Assembly (NCBI GenBank): GCA_016584305.1
Contig: JACEEZ010005922.1
Coordinates: forward strand, 21,001-85,000
Source: Chionoecetes opilio
Taxonomy: Eukaryota; Arthropoda; Malacostraca; Decapoda; Majidae
Length of the DNA stretch: 64,000 nucleotides
Direction: 5' to 3'
In this document: positions 23,725-34,021 of the stretch, one piece after another
Numbering within the stretch: the stretch's first letter is position 1
How the letters are laid out: every line of letters starts with the position of its first letter
Translations under genes and position numbers: made by a program
The notes under the pieces: model-generated
What the model was told of the DNA's origin: nothing
What the model saw: the letters and a program-made list of their open reading frames with translations, nothing else
Databases searched by the model: none

Positions 23725-24670
23725 ATGGAGTCAGCGGGAATGGTTCCGCCTCCACTGTACCTGCAGGAACCTGGTGACCGCCCGAGTAGGACTTGGAGTG
23801 ACTGGGAGACAAGGTTGACAACGTTCCTCACTGCAGTTGGAGCAGCTGCCTATTCGGCAGCCAGGAGGAAGGCATTATTGCTACACTGCATGAATGCCGA
23901 GGCACATCGCGTTCATCGTAGCTAGCCAACAGTAACTAAGGAAGAAGGTGAAGACGAATACGACACTGCCCTGCGACAACTACGCTTGGTCTACACTCAA
24001 CGTTGGTAAACGTTGTGGTGGAACGATTCAACTTTCGCCAGCGAAGCCAGCGCCCTGGGGAAACGACAGCATAGTATGTTGCTGCACTGTGTGGTCTGGC
24101 CAAACACTGCAAATTTGGTGTGCTGCTGGAAGAATTGATCCGGGATCAAGTGGTGGAAAAGACAGTGCATCCCAATCTTCGGGAACGATTCCTACGAAAC
24201 AATGATCTAACCCTGACCACACTACTACAACCGGCGGAGGCGTTTGAGATATCTATACGTGGATCGAAGATGCCGGCGTCGCTGGGAGCGCCAGCGCGCC
24301 CGTTCAGGTGGCGACGGTGGGCACCGCACAGGAGCCGGAATTACTAGAAGCCTGTGTGATGATGGCTAACTCCAGTCAACGAGTCAACAACTCTACGAGT
24401 TTAAGGACTTGCTTCAATTGTGGTGAAACAGAACATATATATCGTTATGTGCAGTGCCTTTCCAAAGGCAGCGTGTGCCGTGCTAAGCAAAGTAGAAGGG
24501 AAACCTCACCCAAGGACTGTAAGGAACTGACCGTCTTGTGTTGTTCGGGCATTCGTCCCAAGCGTGTGTCATGCTTAGCCCAAGTGGTAGTAGAAGAAAT
24601 GAGTGATGAATTAGAAATTCAGGTGGGTACTGGGGCGACTGTCTCTGTTCTTAGTGTGGCTCTAGCTCGG
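23725..24670 (+). pseudogene. Gypsy 1 gag and protease N-terminus
   Basis: The likely start is the ATG at 23725, just after the primer-binding region. The first 67 codons (W-DWETRLTTFLTAVG) are typical of Mag-type gag. Frameshifts near 23925 and 24000 are followed by an ET-AYYVAALCGLAKHC and LEELIRDQVV region and a nucleocapsid zinc knuckle CFNCGETEHIYRYVQC (24414-24460). The protease start reads IQVGTGATVSVL, so the catalytic Asp of the D-T-G triad is Gly. At codon ...ALAR the frame is cut by the nested element and resumes at 28195. Confidence 0.75.
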
Positions 24671-24913
24671 TGTTATGGCACTGGATATATTATATGTAGT
24701 ATGAGTAGCATGTAGTCATGTTGGAGGTTTATGTACGTGTGTCCTGTCTTTTCTGCAACACAGCTGTTATTGTGTTGCTCAGACAGACACCACCTCGTTA
24801 ATAGTATTGACATAGACATAATGGTGTTGTTCCGCTGCTGCTTGCATTTTTTGAGAATGCAATAGTCAGTGTTTTGTGTGTGTGGGTGTTGTGTGCCTGT
24901 GGTTAATTGCCAC
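24671..24913. repeat. Direct repeat copy A of nested LTR-like element
   Basis: It matches 25960-26204 with only a few differences, ending at GGTTAATTGCCAC, after which the two copies diverge abruptly. Confidence 0.9.
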
Positions 24914-25959
24914 TTAACTGTGGTTAATAGCCATGTGAAGGAATTTTAGTGATTAACTAGTCAGTTATTTCTTTTGTAGTTGCTTTAATTTCATTTTCCA
25001 CTATTGTTTAATAATTTCTTATAATTCTTAATATTTTTTTCGCTTCTCATATCATCCCTATTTACATTATATTAATTTCTTCTTATAGAATTGCCTTACA
25101 GGCCAGGAGATGGGTGATATTATTTAACTTAATTGAAGTTTTACTTATGAATTTATAGACTCTTTAGCAGATTTAGAATGTGAATGAATTATTCACCGAG
25201 GAAAAGATGCTAGGATGTATAAACATGAACTCATAGCCTCTGAGGAATCAGGTAATGACAGTACAGGGAAGTTAAACTTTTGTTTGAGGAATTAACTCTT
25301 GAATGGAGAGATGTAAGTCATCACCTCCGAGTACCAACGGTTGTAATATGTATAATAACCCTACTATACCTCAGTTAATCTGCTCTGGTAACTAGTTGTC
25401 TAATTCTAATACATCCGTTGCAGGTAGTTATTTTTACCCCTGCAAGTACTCTCCCTCAGGCCACTGGTGCTATTGCGCCAAGTTATTCTGCCAAGGAATA
25501 CATTTTTGTCTATGTAAGGATAGTATAACACAAAGTATTGATAATTTCGCAGCCAGGTGCCACAGGCGCCCTTGTAAAAGGAGATTAATTAATGCCATTA
25601 GCACTCCTTATGCACATTTTTATTGATGATGATGAATTGCAGGGATTTTAACACAGTCCTAACAGCCTTTGAGTTAATTTTGTTTTCTAATAGCTCATAT
25701 TTGAATAATGCTGTAAAGGACTCTACCACTATATTTATGAGCATTATCCTTATAGCATTACTATTGTTATCCCAACCATTATTATTGTGATTCCTCTTTG
25801 ATATGTTGTCATGGAAGCCCTCACCTTGTATAGGCATTTTTTGCGGGAGCATTACCTGCAACACCGAGAATCTTTAGTACACAATGTTGTAACATATGGT
25901 TAGTTAGGTATCTGTCTCTAGACGATCGCGAGAACGCAATCGGGTAGTTGACCGAGCGA
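24914..25959. other. Interior of nested LTR-like element, no gene seen
   Basis: AT-rich sequence. The only frames of note are short (25396-25626 plus, 25598-25864 minus) and match nothing I know. Confidence 0.5.
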
Positions 25960-26204
25960 TGTTATGGCACTGGATATATTATATGTAGTATGAGTAGCAT
26001 GTAGTCATGTTGGAGGTGTATGTACGTGTGTCCTGTCTTTTCTGCAACACAGCTGTTATTGTGTTGCTCAGACAGACACCACCTCGTTAATAGTATTGAC
26101 ATAGACATAATGGTGTTGTTCCGCTGCTGCTTGCATTTCTTGAGAATGCAATAGTCAGTGTTTTTTGTGTGTGTGGGTGTTGTGTGCCTGTGGTTAATTG
26201 CCAC
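25960..26204. repeat. Direct repeat copy B of nested LTR-like element
   Basis: It is the second copy of 24671-24913. It continues into a promoter-like region (TATATAAG at 26355) absent after copy A. Confidence 0.9.
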
Positions 26205-26552
26205 CTATCTTAGTTGATAAACATCCTGGAAGTGAAAACAATTGTGTCTAGGCTTGTGTTTCATCACCACACGGCTACACCTGATTACCACTCATCAAAA
26301 GGGGAGACAATACAAGAATCTGGAAGCAACAAAGTCAACAAAGGAAAACTCCCCTATATAAGACGTCGAACGGACAGAAGAAGAGAGAAGAGAGGGAGAC
26401 GCCAGAGCAGGCGCTCCTAAGCTCAAAACTCTATGTGAGTCTTGAGTGTGTACTCACCTGTGAGTGGTACTTGTCACGATATTAACTGTTCGGGCCTGTC
26501 TATTAAAACTTAAGCATCCGTGGCCGTTTGTAAGAACCCGTGACTATATATT

Positions 26553-26967
26553 ATCAAGTATAGACGTCCAGCCTCTGGCCCCTTTGCTTTTGGCTCAGTT
26601 CTTGCGGCTGGAACGTGACAGCGAGCCACGTTCCAGCCAATTAACTCATTACGTGAATTACTCATTAAGGGCTTGTTCTATGCAAAAAGTTTGTTTTACA
26701 GACCCCCATTGATTTTGACAGCACTACTTAGATGTCGAATGTCAGCTCAATCCGACAATAATTAGGAGTAGATTACGCTAATTACTCATTAAGGGCTTGT
26801 TTTACGCAAACAAATTCTTCCGACGACCCCCATTGATTTTGACAGCACTACTTGCATGTCAAATTTCAGCTCAATCCGACAATATTTAGGAGTAGTTATA
26901 CACTTTTTGGCGGAAACTTGGTTCCACGGGTCTTATGGTAAGCGACAGCGAGCGAAGCTCGCTATCA
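26553..26967 (+). repeat. Hairpin-flanked ~415-bp repeat, unit 1
   Basis: The unit starts ATCAAGTATAGACGTCCAG and ends ...GCTCGCTATCAAT. It holds two perfect or near-perfect hairpins: GGCTGGAACGTG / CACGTTCCAGCC near 26607-26639, and an AGCGAGC / GCTCGCT stem near 26945-26963. Between them a ~118-bp block (CTCATTAAGGGCTTGTT...AATTTAGGAGTAG) is itself duplicated. It is non-coding and resembles a MITE or Helentron-derived (DINE-like) element. Confidence 0.85.
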
Positions 26968-26976
26968 ATAACCATA

Positions 26977-26980
<4 letters not shown>

Positions 26981-27046
<66 letters not shown>

Positions 27047-27048
27047 AT

Positions 27049-27080
<32 letters not shown>

Positions 27081-27091
27081 ATATATATATA
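26981..27091. repeat. (AT)n microsatellite between repeat units 1 and 2
   Basis: About 110 bp of TA dinucleotides, producing spurious Ile/Tyr frames on both strands. Confidence 0.97.
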
Positions 27092-27508
27092 ATCAAGTAT
27101 AGACGTCCAGCCTCTGCTGCCCCTTTGCTTTTGGCTAGTTCTTGCGGCTGGAACGTGACAGCGAGCCACGTTCCAGCCAATTAACTCATTACGTGAATTA
27201 CTCATTAAGGGCTCGTTTTATGCAATAAGTTTGGTTACAGACCCCCGTTGTTTTTGACAGCACTACTTGCATGTCGAATTTCAGCTCAATCCGACAATAA
27301 TTAGGAGTAGTTTACGCTTATTACTCATTAAGGGCTTGTTTTACGCAAAACGCTTCTTCCGACGACCCCCATTGATTTTGATAGCACTACTTGCATGTCA
27401 AATTTCAGCTCAATCCGATAATATTTAGGAGTAGTTATACACTTTTAGGCGGAAACTTGGTTCCACGGGTCTTACGGTAAGCGACAGAGAGCTTCGCTCG
27501 CTGTCAAT
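27092..27508 (+). repeat. Hairpin-flanked ~415-bp repeat, unit 2
   Basis: Same organisation as unit 1, about 90% or more similar by eye. The final hairpin stem is slightly altered (GACAGAGAGC / GCTCGCTGTC). Confidence 0.85.
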
Positions 27509-27579
27509 AATAATAGTATTGTCTCACTCGGTTTCGTGGCACTTACTTAACTTACCTACAATACCTATATGTTACTTAA

Positions 27580-27996
27580 ATCAAGTATAGACGTCCAGCC
27601 TCTGGCCCCTTTGCTTTTGGCTCAGTTCTTGCGGCTGGAACGTGACAGCGAGCCACGTTCCAGCCAATTAACTCATTACGTGAATTACTCATTAAGGGCT
27701 TGTTCTATACAAAATGTTTGTTGTATAGACCCGCGTTGATTTTGACAGCACTACTTCCATGTCGAATTTCAGCTCAATCCGACAATAATTAGGAGTAGTT
27801 TACGCTTATTACTCATTAAGGGCTTGTTTTACGCAAAAAGGTTTTTCAGACGACTCCCATTGATTTTGACAGCACTACTGGCATGTCAAATTTCAGCTCA
27901 ATCCGATAATATTTAGGAGTAGTTATACACTTTTTGGCGGAAACTTGGTTCCATGGGTCTTATGGTAAGCGACAGCGAGCGAAGCTCGCTGTCAAT
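27580..27996 (+). repeat. Hairpin-flanked ~415-bp repeat, unit 3
   Basis: Third copy, separated from unit 2 by a 71-bp spacer unrelated to the (AT)n spacer. The final hairpin GACAGCGAGC GAA GCTCGCTGTC is perfect here. Confidence 0.85.
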
Positions 27997-28190
27997 CAGC
28001 AAGCCATACTTAAATCCACTCGACTTACTTGCAATTACTACCATATTGATGTATATACCTCTGGGCGTTAAACCTTATCTGCCTATCAGGAGGGCATCAC
28101 TTGGCAATCACCCCTACAAGTCAGAGACCTGTATCTTACATGGGTAAATCCCGTTACCTGTACAAATAACAAGCTTAGAAAAGGGTAACA

Positions 28191-28764
28191 TCGGCAACAC
28201 TTTAAGGGAGCAACAGTTCTCCCTACGACCACCAAGCTCTTTGGAGTTGGTTGTAACCCTCTGAAAGTCGCCGGTATTCTTCCTGCAACTGTGAAAATCA
28301 ACGACAAATACGCAAATGCTAACTTTCACTTGGTGCATACGAGCGGCAACGAAGCCATTATGGGACTGGATATAATGGCTAAGTTAGGTCTAACTGCTCA
28401 TCCGGCCACAGGATCAGTCTACAACGTCGTGGAAGGACATGAAAAGCAAACAGTATTACCAGCGATCCGGAATTACCAACACCGGATTGTGTTACAGGAA
28501 GGAGCTGTTCCAATCCGCCACGGCCTCCGGAAGTTGCCGTTGTCTATCCGTGAGCAGGTGTCTCGAGAGCTGCGACGACTGGAAGAAGCAGGCGTTATTG
28601 AGCGTATAGATACGTCTGAATGGATAAGCCCTATCGTGGTGGCTCGTAAGAAAAATGGATCCATCCGTCTGTGCGTGGATTTGAGAGGGCTAAACAGCCA
28701 GTTAATTTCTGAGGTGTACCCACTTCCCACTATTTCGGAGCTTCAATCAACACTACGGGAGTGA
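28191..28764 (+). pseudogene. Gypsy 1 protease C-terminus and RT N-terminus
   Basis: Protease resumes in frame after the nested element (TKLFGVG and AIMGLDIMAKLGL, the C-terminal LGLD-type motif). It runs into the RT fingers region: LREL---EEAGVIERIDTSEWISPIV, KKNGSIRLCVDLRGLN and YPLPTI, all canonical Ty3/Gypsy RT signatures. A one-base frameshift at ~28760 breaks the link to the palm domain. Confidence 0.85.
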
Positions 28765-29780
28765 TGTTTAGCCAGATTGATATAAAATCTGCTTACCACC
28801 AACTGGTTCTCGAGCCTTCCTCTCGTCCTGTTACTGCGTTCATAACACACGACGGGTTATTCCAACATACCAGGATCCCCTTCGGTTTGGCGTCTTCAGG
28901 ATCTGCGTTCCAGAAGGTGCTATATAAGGTTTTGGCCGGCATACCTGGCTGTGAACATTATCTCGACGATATAGTGTGCATCGGGAGGAGCCAAGAGGAG
29001 CACGACAGACGACTGAGACTAGTGCTCGATAAATTACGAACAGCCAACGTCACCATTAACACAAGTAAATCCGTGTTTTCACAGCCTCACGTGGACTTCT
29101 GCGGTTACCGCCTCTCCAAGGACGGGATATCGCCAATCCAGAGCCACACAGACGTAATCCTCAAGGCTTCAGCTCCTACTGATATCAAGGAGCTCAAGAG
29201 CTTCCTGGGGTTATGTGGATGTTTTTTCCATTTCATTCCCGATTACGCTGCAACGGTGAGCCCGATGTCAACTCTACTGAAGAAGGATGTGCCTTATGTG
29301 TGGTCAACTGACGCGGAAAAAGCATTCCAAATGGTTAAACTTCAAATAGCAAACTGTAAGGCATTGCAACCATTTGATCCTTCGCTTCCAACGGAGGTAG
29401 CGTCAGACGCGAGCGACAAGGGCATTGGTGCTGTGTTGTCACAGAAGGATAGCTGCGGGGCGTAGCGTGTGGTGGCATTCTGGAGGCGGCAGTTTACCCC
29501 AGCGGAACGCAAGTACTCTGTGTCTGAAAGGGAGGCGTTGGCTGCTGTCAGCGCAGTGGAGCGATAGCGGCTCTACCTGTGCACGGCCAATACTTTACAC
29601 TCCGGACCGACCATTCGGCACTTCAGACAATGTTCTCGTCAAAGTACTCCGGCCGAGCTGGAGCGAGGGTGGCACGCTGGCAGGCCAGGTTAATGCCTTA
29701 CTCCTTTACAGCAGAGTACGTGCCAGGGAAGCATATTCCTGGCGCTGATGCACTAGCTCGCCTTCCTTCCCCCGCATAGC
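28761..29780 (+). pseudogene. Gypsy 1 RT palm/connection and RNase H
   Basis: RT motifs are FSQIDIKSAYHQL (first catalytic Asp, residue 7 of this frame) and YLDDIV (residues 67-72), so the RT catalytic triad is intact. RNase H begins at VASDASDKGIGAVLSQ near 29400. In-frame stops occur at 29463 (TAG) and near 29566, and frame changes follow. The domain ends with an EYVPGKHIPGADALARLP motif before a stop at 29777. Confidence 0.9.
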
Positions 29781-30691
29781 AGAGTGAAGAGCTGGACGAA
29801 GACGAAGTAATCGCAGTAGTGGAGACAGATGGGGGTGCAGTCACCGAGGGAGAGGTACGCGACGCATCAGCAAGTGATACAACCATAATGAAGATAAGGG
29901 TGAACTTACTGAACGGATTCCCGAGATCAGCAAGCCAGTGTACTGAAGAGGTGCGGCCATTTTACCAGTTTCAACATGAGCTTCGCGACATGGACGGAAT
30001 AGTCGTACGTGGGTCACAAGTCATAGTACCGACGTTACTACGCGTTCGGTACCTCAAGCTGGCTCATGGGGCTCATGATGGCGTGCTACGCACCAAACAA
30101 CTCTTACGGAGCGTAGCGTGGTGGCCTTGCATGGATAAGGTAGTAGAGGACATGGTGCGGGAATGCAACCGGTGCCAGAAGAGCGACAGAGTGTTGTCAC
30201 AACGTACTCGCCTCGCCCCGCTCCAACCAGTTCCTCTACCCAGCCGGCCGTGGTCCAAGTTAGGTGTTGACGTTGTTGGGTCGATTGACGGGGCACCGGC
30301 CTCCAGCCGATACGCAATCACTCTCGTTGATTACAGGTCAAAGTGGGCAGAGGTCGGGCTGACTGCAAGTGTTACAACGGGAAACCTGATTAGGTTTTTT
30401 GACACTCTCTGGGCAAGAGAAGGCTTTCCGGAGGAGCTGGTGAGCGATAATGGCCCCCAGCTCATCAGCCAAGAGCTGGAAGACTATTTACAACATCGTG
30501 GCATCCAACACGTCTTTTCAAGGGTTTACTGGCCTCGTGGTAATGGTGTGGTCGAGAGATTTAACCGTACATTCAAGAGTTGGATCTCTGGGATGCCAAG
30601 CACGATGAAATTCCAAGAGGAGGTCTCTACAGAGCAACTCCTCACTGCACCACATGCAAGTAACCTTCAGAGATACTCCATGGCCGCGTGA
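29781..30691 (+). pseudogene. Gypsy 1 integrase
   Basis: The integrase inserts element cDNA into chromosomes. In the frame from 29819 the zinc-binding HHCC residues are H83, H86, C116 and C119. The catalytic residues are D151 (GVDVVGS), D210 (VSDNGPQ) and E246 (GVVERFNRT), giving the usual D,D-35-E spacing. All are present. The frame stops at 30689 where the C-terminal region should continue, and a shifted frame takes over from ~30690. Confidence 0.92.
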
Positions 30692-31295
30692 TGAGATTTG
30701 AACTTCCTGTGGTTGAAAAAGGCGCCCTGGAAGATCCAGACGTAGAAAGGAGGGTGCGTAATCAGCAGCAAAGGAACAAACGCGCTTGCGACGGACGATA
30801 TGGAGTAAGAACACCCGACTTCAGACGAGAGAATACGTGCACGTTCTGAACCAGAGGATGGGAGCGAAAATGGTTCCCCGGTATTCCCAACCAGTGAGGA
30901 TTGAGCGGCAACTCGGACCGGCTACATTTCTCCTCAGTGATGCAGTGATGGATGGATCCAGGAGAAACGCCGCCCACTTGGCCCGCGCGACTAAACCACT
31001 ACCTCTGGCAGGCAGCGACGAAGCGATTGAGGCCTTACCTCCTTCCAAAGGTGAAATGGCTACAAGAAACAGTGGAGGAGGCGCGTATGGAGAACGATGT
31101 ATGGACGCAAGCGATGTCGAGGACGACGGCGAAAACACCGACACCGCAGACATTGTAGGGCAACGTATGGGCACGGGTGACGTCGAGGGCGTTGGCGAAA
31201 ACGACACCGCAGGCACTGGAAGTAGAAGCAACAGAGAGCTGCCGCCATCTAGCAGGGGACCCATACGCTGGCAGCCAGACTGGCTGCAAATGTAA
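30692..31295 (+). pseudogene. Gypsy 1 post-integrase C-terminal tail
   Basis: It continues the integrase in other frames. From 30786 the frame has VPRYSQPVRIERQLGPATF and RRNAAHLARATKPL, matching the integrase C-terminal beta-barrel and the W/R-N-A-S/A-HL motif near the end of Gypsy pol. The last ~80 residues are Asp/Glu/Gly-rich low complexity. It ends at a stop 180 bp before the 3' LTR. Confidence 0.75.
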
Positions 31296-31468
31296 CATGC
31301 CATATGGTACAGGTTGTTGTTGGATCAGATTCATCAGATTGGGCATTATGTAAACTGTGGTTACGTAACTTCTCAATGTTGGGATTATGTTACTATGTAA
31401 TAAAATGTACATACATATATTACTATATGTGTTGATATATGTTGCTTTAATAAAGCGGGGGGAATTGG

Positions 31469-31607
31469 TATAGTGTTCCGATGTATCGCTCGAACGAGGG
31501 AGGGTTCAGGTTCACGCGACGTGACTCTGTATAGAGAAATTAATAAAGCGCCAGTTACTGCCTGGCAGCCTTCGCATACAGTCCTTGTTTCTTTACCCGA
31601 CACTACA
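31469..31607 (+). repeat. 3' LTR of Gypsy element 1
   Basis: TATAGTGTTCCG...CACTACA, about 90% like the 5' LTR with a 4-bp GAGG duplication. It is preceded by the polypurine tract at 31453-31466 and followed by the TACTT target duplication. Confidence 0.85.
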
Positions 31608-31674
31608 TACTTCTACTACTACTACTGTCAACAACCACCACCAGTGGTAGTACTCGCGCCCCCTTGTCAAGAAC

Positions 31675-32220
31675 CTATCCAGGAGGTCGAGGAAATCTCC
31701 ATGCCTTTCTCGGCGGAGATGGAGAACATGAAAAGAACGAAGGGGACCGTTGCAAAGATTCCATTTGCACATGGTGGGATCCATGGTTTTGCTTCGATAG
31801 TGAGCGTGGTGGTGGTGGTGGTGATGGTGTTGGAGGTGATGGTTGTGAAACCATTAATGGGGAACACATAGTGTTTGATCCTGTTAGTCTTCTTCTTTTC
31901 TTCTCTCTTTCATTCAGTACTCCATATTTTTTCAATCTCTTCCACAATAAATTACACTCGCCACTATTCGCTCCATTATAGTTGCGGGTGTTGATGACAA
32001 TGTTGTTGTTGTTGTTATTGCCAATACCAGTTCTAATGGCAGGAACCTGATTTTCAGGTTGTTTAAACAACATTCGCTGCTGTTCGGGTAGATCAGTGTG
32101 ACCATAAGCTGTAATGGTTATGCCATAAGGGTTGTTTATGATTGGTTGAGTAGAGAACATGTGAACTTTTTTGCTATCACAGGCACTCGTACCTATCTTT
32201 TCAATAACCACAGTGTTCAT
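31675..32220 (-). pseudogene. Polinton DNA polymerase B, C-terminal end (frameshifted)
   Basis: The first ~45 residues (VVIEKIGTSACDSKKV and an ITAYGHTDL block) are the last conserved part of Polinton polymerases (K--LS-FDDKR...AYGH). The frame starts in an ATGA overlap with the stop of the upstream polymerase frame, so a one-base shift separates them. Beyond residue 50 the sequence is Asn-rich, then Pro/Ser-rich, and not recognisable. It may be degraded tail or a neighbouring gene read in the wrong frame. Confidence 0.7.
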
Positions 32221-34021
32221 CTGACCTTTAATGTTACGTATATGGCGCTCATCGTAGTGGTGTCCTGTATTGCATGCATAACTTGTCTATATTTCTCATG
32301 TGTGTAGTGTGTTTGGGAGATCTGAGGAATGCCCTTAGCTTTATTTATTTCAGTATCACTACCACCAATGTCATCTGGGTTTGTGACATTGCAGGTTAGT
32401 TTTACAGAATACATTTTTGGTTTGAGACACAACATTTCTGTAATGTGTCTTGCACCGACTTCTGACTTAACATAGCCCGTCATTCTTTTCTTGGAGATAT
32501 CATATGCAGGATAATCTTGTCGAAAGTTACTGAAATCCATAACTTTCCATATAAGAGGATTGAAATTGAATTCTTTAATATCTTGAATATTAGAGATACA
32601 CACTGCAGTGCAAATGTAGGACACATTGCCGGACCCACACGCCATTTGAAGTGTGTCATAGTAAAACTCATACAATTCAACTTTGGAAAGCTCAAGTATG
32701 TGATAGCCGATGTAGTTTGGATGCTTGACGTGGATCTTGAGCTTGCCTCGAATGACAATTACCCTGTCGTTCTTGAGTGGTATAAGCCTTTGAAAAAGCG
32801 GATCACGCAGTCTTCGACGCAGTGATCTTTTGTTGGTAAGAATATCAACGGAGACACTGTGCTTAACATGATCCATCAGTGTTCGACCGAATACGGAGTT
32901 GGACATCATTATAAGGGCTTTTTGCTTTATCTTGTTGTTGGTATCACCTCTTGCTTTCAAATTGCCCTCGATAAAAGCTTTCAGGTAATTGAACTGAGTA
33001 AGCTGGTAAATATCATGTATTTGGCAGATTTTACCTCCCATTCTCATGTAAAATTGTAACATGGTAATACGCACTTTGTTTACAGGAAGGTGCGATGTAA
33101 CGAGCTTTCGCGTCTCCTTGGGAAATTTATGCCCCATTTTCTGATACAAAGATTTGGTGTAATCTGACAGGTGCTGTTCTGAATTTATATCCATGTGGTG
33201 TATGTGTAAAGGAAACTGGTCTGTTTTTCTAATAAGTTCCAAATCGATCTTGTGCAGGTCACAATGAAACCAATAACCTACACCACCGTCTGTTTCCACT
33301 GTTTCTATGTCACTGACTTTTAACCATTCCCGTCTTTCTTCACATGTAAGTTTTATAAAGTCTCTTTCGGGCAAAGGTCTACACATGACTCCAGGATAGA
33401 GACTGTTCTTGTCAAGATATACAATATGACAAGGAATCTCTGTGTCGGGATTGACATCGGTATTCACGTGGTGGTTATTGGCCACAAGCTGAGGCTGTCC
33501 AACAATTGTAAGCTCACCTCTCACCTTTTCCCTTAATAGTCCATATAGCTCGGGGTCGCTTGGTTGCTCTATCCTAGCATCAGTTGATTTAAAAAAAAAC
33601 TCGAAGGCATAGCTGGGAAGATATACATAGTGTGTAATGTCCCACCCATAAATTTCATGCAGTACGTCTCTCTAATTCCCCATGATGTCAACGAGTAATC
33701 CCACGTCTACTGTTAGATAGGCGAGCATGTAGTCTTTCAAGCTTTGACATCTCAAGTCCTCTCACACCTCATGCACGTGGGTGTACTGGTCTTTGCCAAT
33801 GCTGCATCTCTTAAGTGTGCTATAAAAATCTGCAATAGGGGGCAGTTCTGAACAATTTAATCTGTCAAAGTTTGTTACAAACTCATATGGAAAAGATTGC
33901 TTACCACAGAGAATGATATCATGGGAAGGAGGTGGAAAGTGTGCTATGAGCGCACGAGTGACAGGTAAGGCTTGGCAGGATGCAATGTGCTCCTTATTGA
34001 GTTGAGATAAACTACCCCCAA
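32217..34021 (-). pseudogene. Polinton/Maverick protein-primed family-B DNA polymerase (pPolB)
   Basis: This polymerase copies the linear element from a terminal-protein primer. The long frame (32217-33524) has motif A YLDKNSLYPGVM (near 33413), then motif B KQKALIMMSNSVFGRTL (near 32900). The position of motif C, which should read Y-x-D-T-D-S, instead reads YICTAVCIS (near 32600), so the catalytic aspartates are lost. Downstream GYVKSEVGARHITEMLCLKPKMYSVKL-type sequence is typical. Upstream of 33524 the same frame continues with two stops (near 33672 and 33759) through LHEIYGWDITHYV, LKDYMLAYLTVDVGLL and FPYEFVTNFDRL to LGGSLSQL at 34021, the exonuclease/TPR region. It is cut there by an RTE insertion. 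Confidence 0.92.

Larger units (their letters stand above)
24671..28190. mobile_element. LTR-like element nested in Gypsy 1 protease
   Basis: It starts TGTTATGG and ends GGGTAACA, with TCGG on both sides (24667-24670 and 28191-28194). Removing it with one TCGG copy rejoins the Gypsy protease in frame, which fixes the borders. A 243-bp direct repeat (24671-24913 and 25960-26204) suggests two LTRs, the second with a promoter-like CTATATAAG at 26353 and an ATTAAA at 26504. No coding sequence for gag or pol was found between them, so it may be a non-autonomous (LARD/TRIM-like) or badly deleted element. Three ~415-bp repeats and an (AT)n block lie in its right half. Confidence 0.75.
23566..31607 (+). 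mobile_element. Gypsy (Ty3-type) LTR retrotransposon 1, with nested insertion
   Basis: It is bounded by 135- and 139-bp LTRs and flanked by a 5-bp target duplication TACTT (23561-23565 and 31608-31612). The order after the 5' LTR is gag, protease, RT, RNase H, integrase and a long post-integrase tail, the Ty3/Gypsy order. A G-rich polypurine tract (GCGGGGGGAATTGG) ends just before the 3' LTR. A second element (24671-28190) sits inside protease. Without it the element is about 4.5 kb. Its insertion separates Polinton capsid and polymerase remnants. Confidence 0.9.

Noticed and set aside
26553..27996. CRISPR-like array of regularly spaced repeats
   Set aside because: Units are ~415 bp with unequal spacers in eukaryotic transposon DNA, which does not fit a CRISPR array.
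31060..31303. Minus-strand frames of 62-160 codons opposite the Gypsy 1 tail
   Set aside because: Antisense shadows of the Asp/Glu-rich pol tail.
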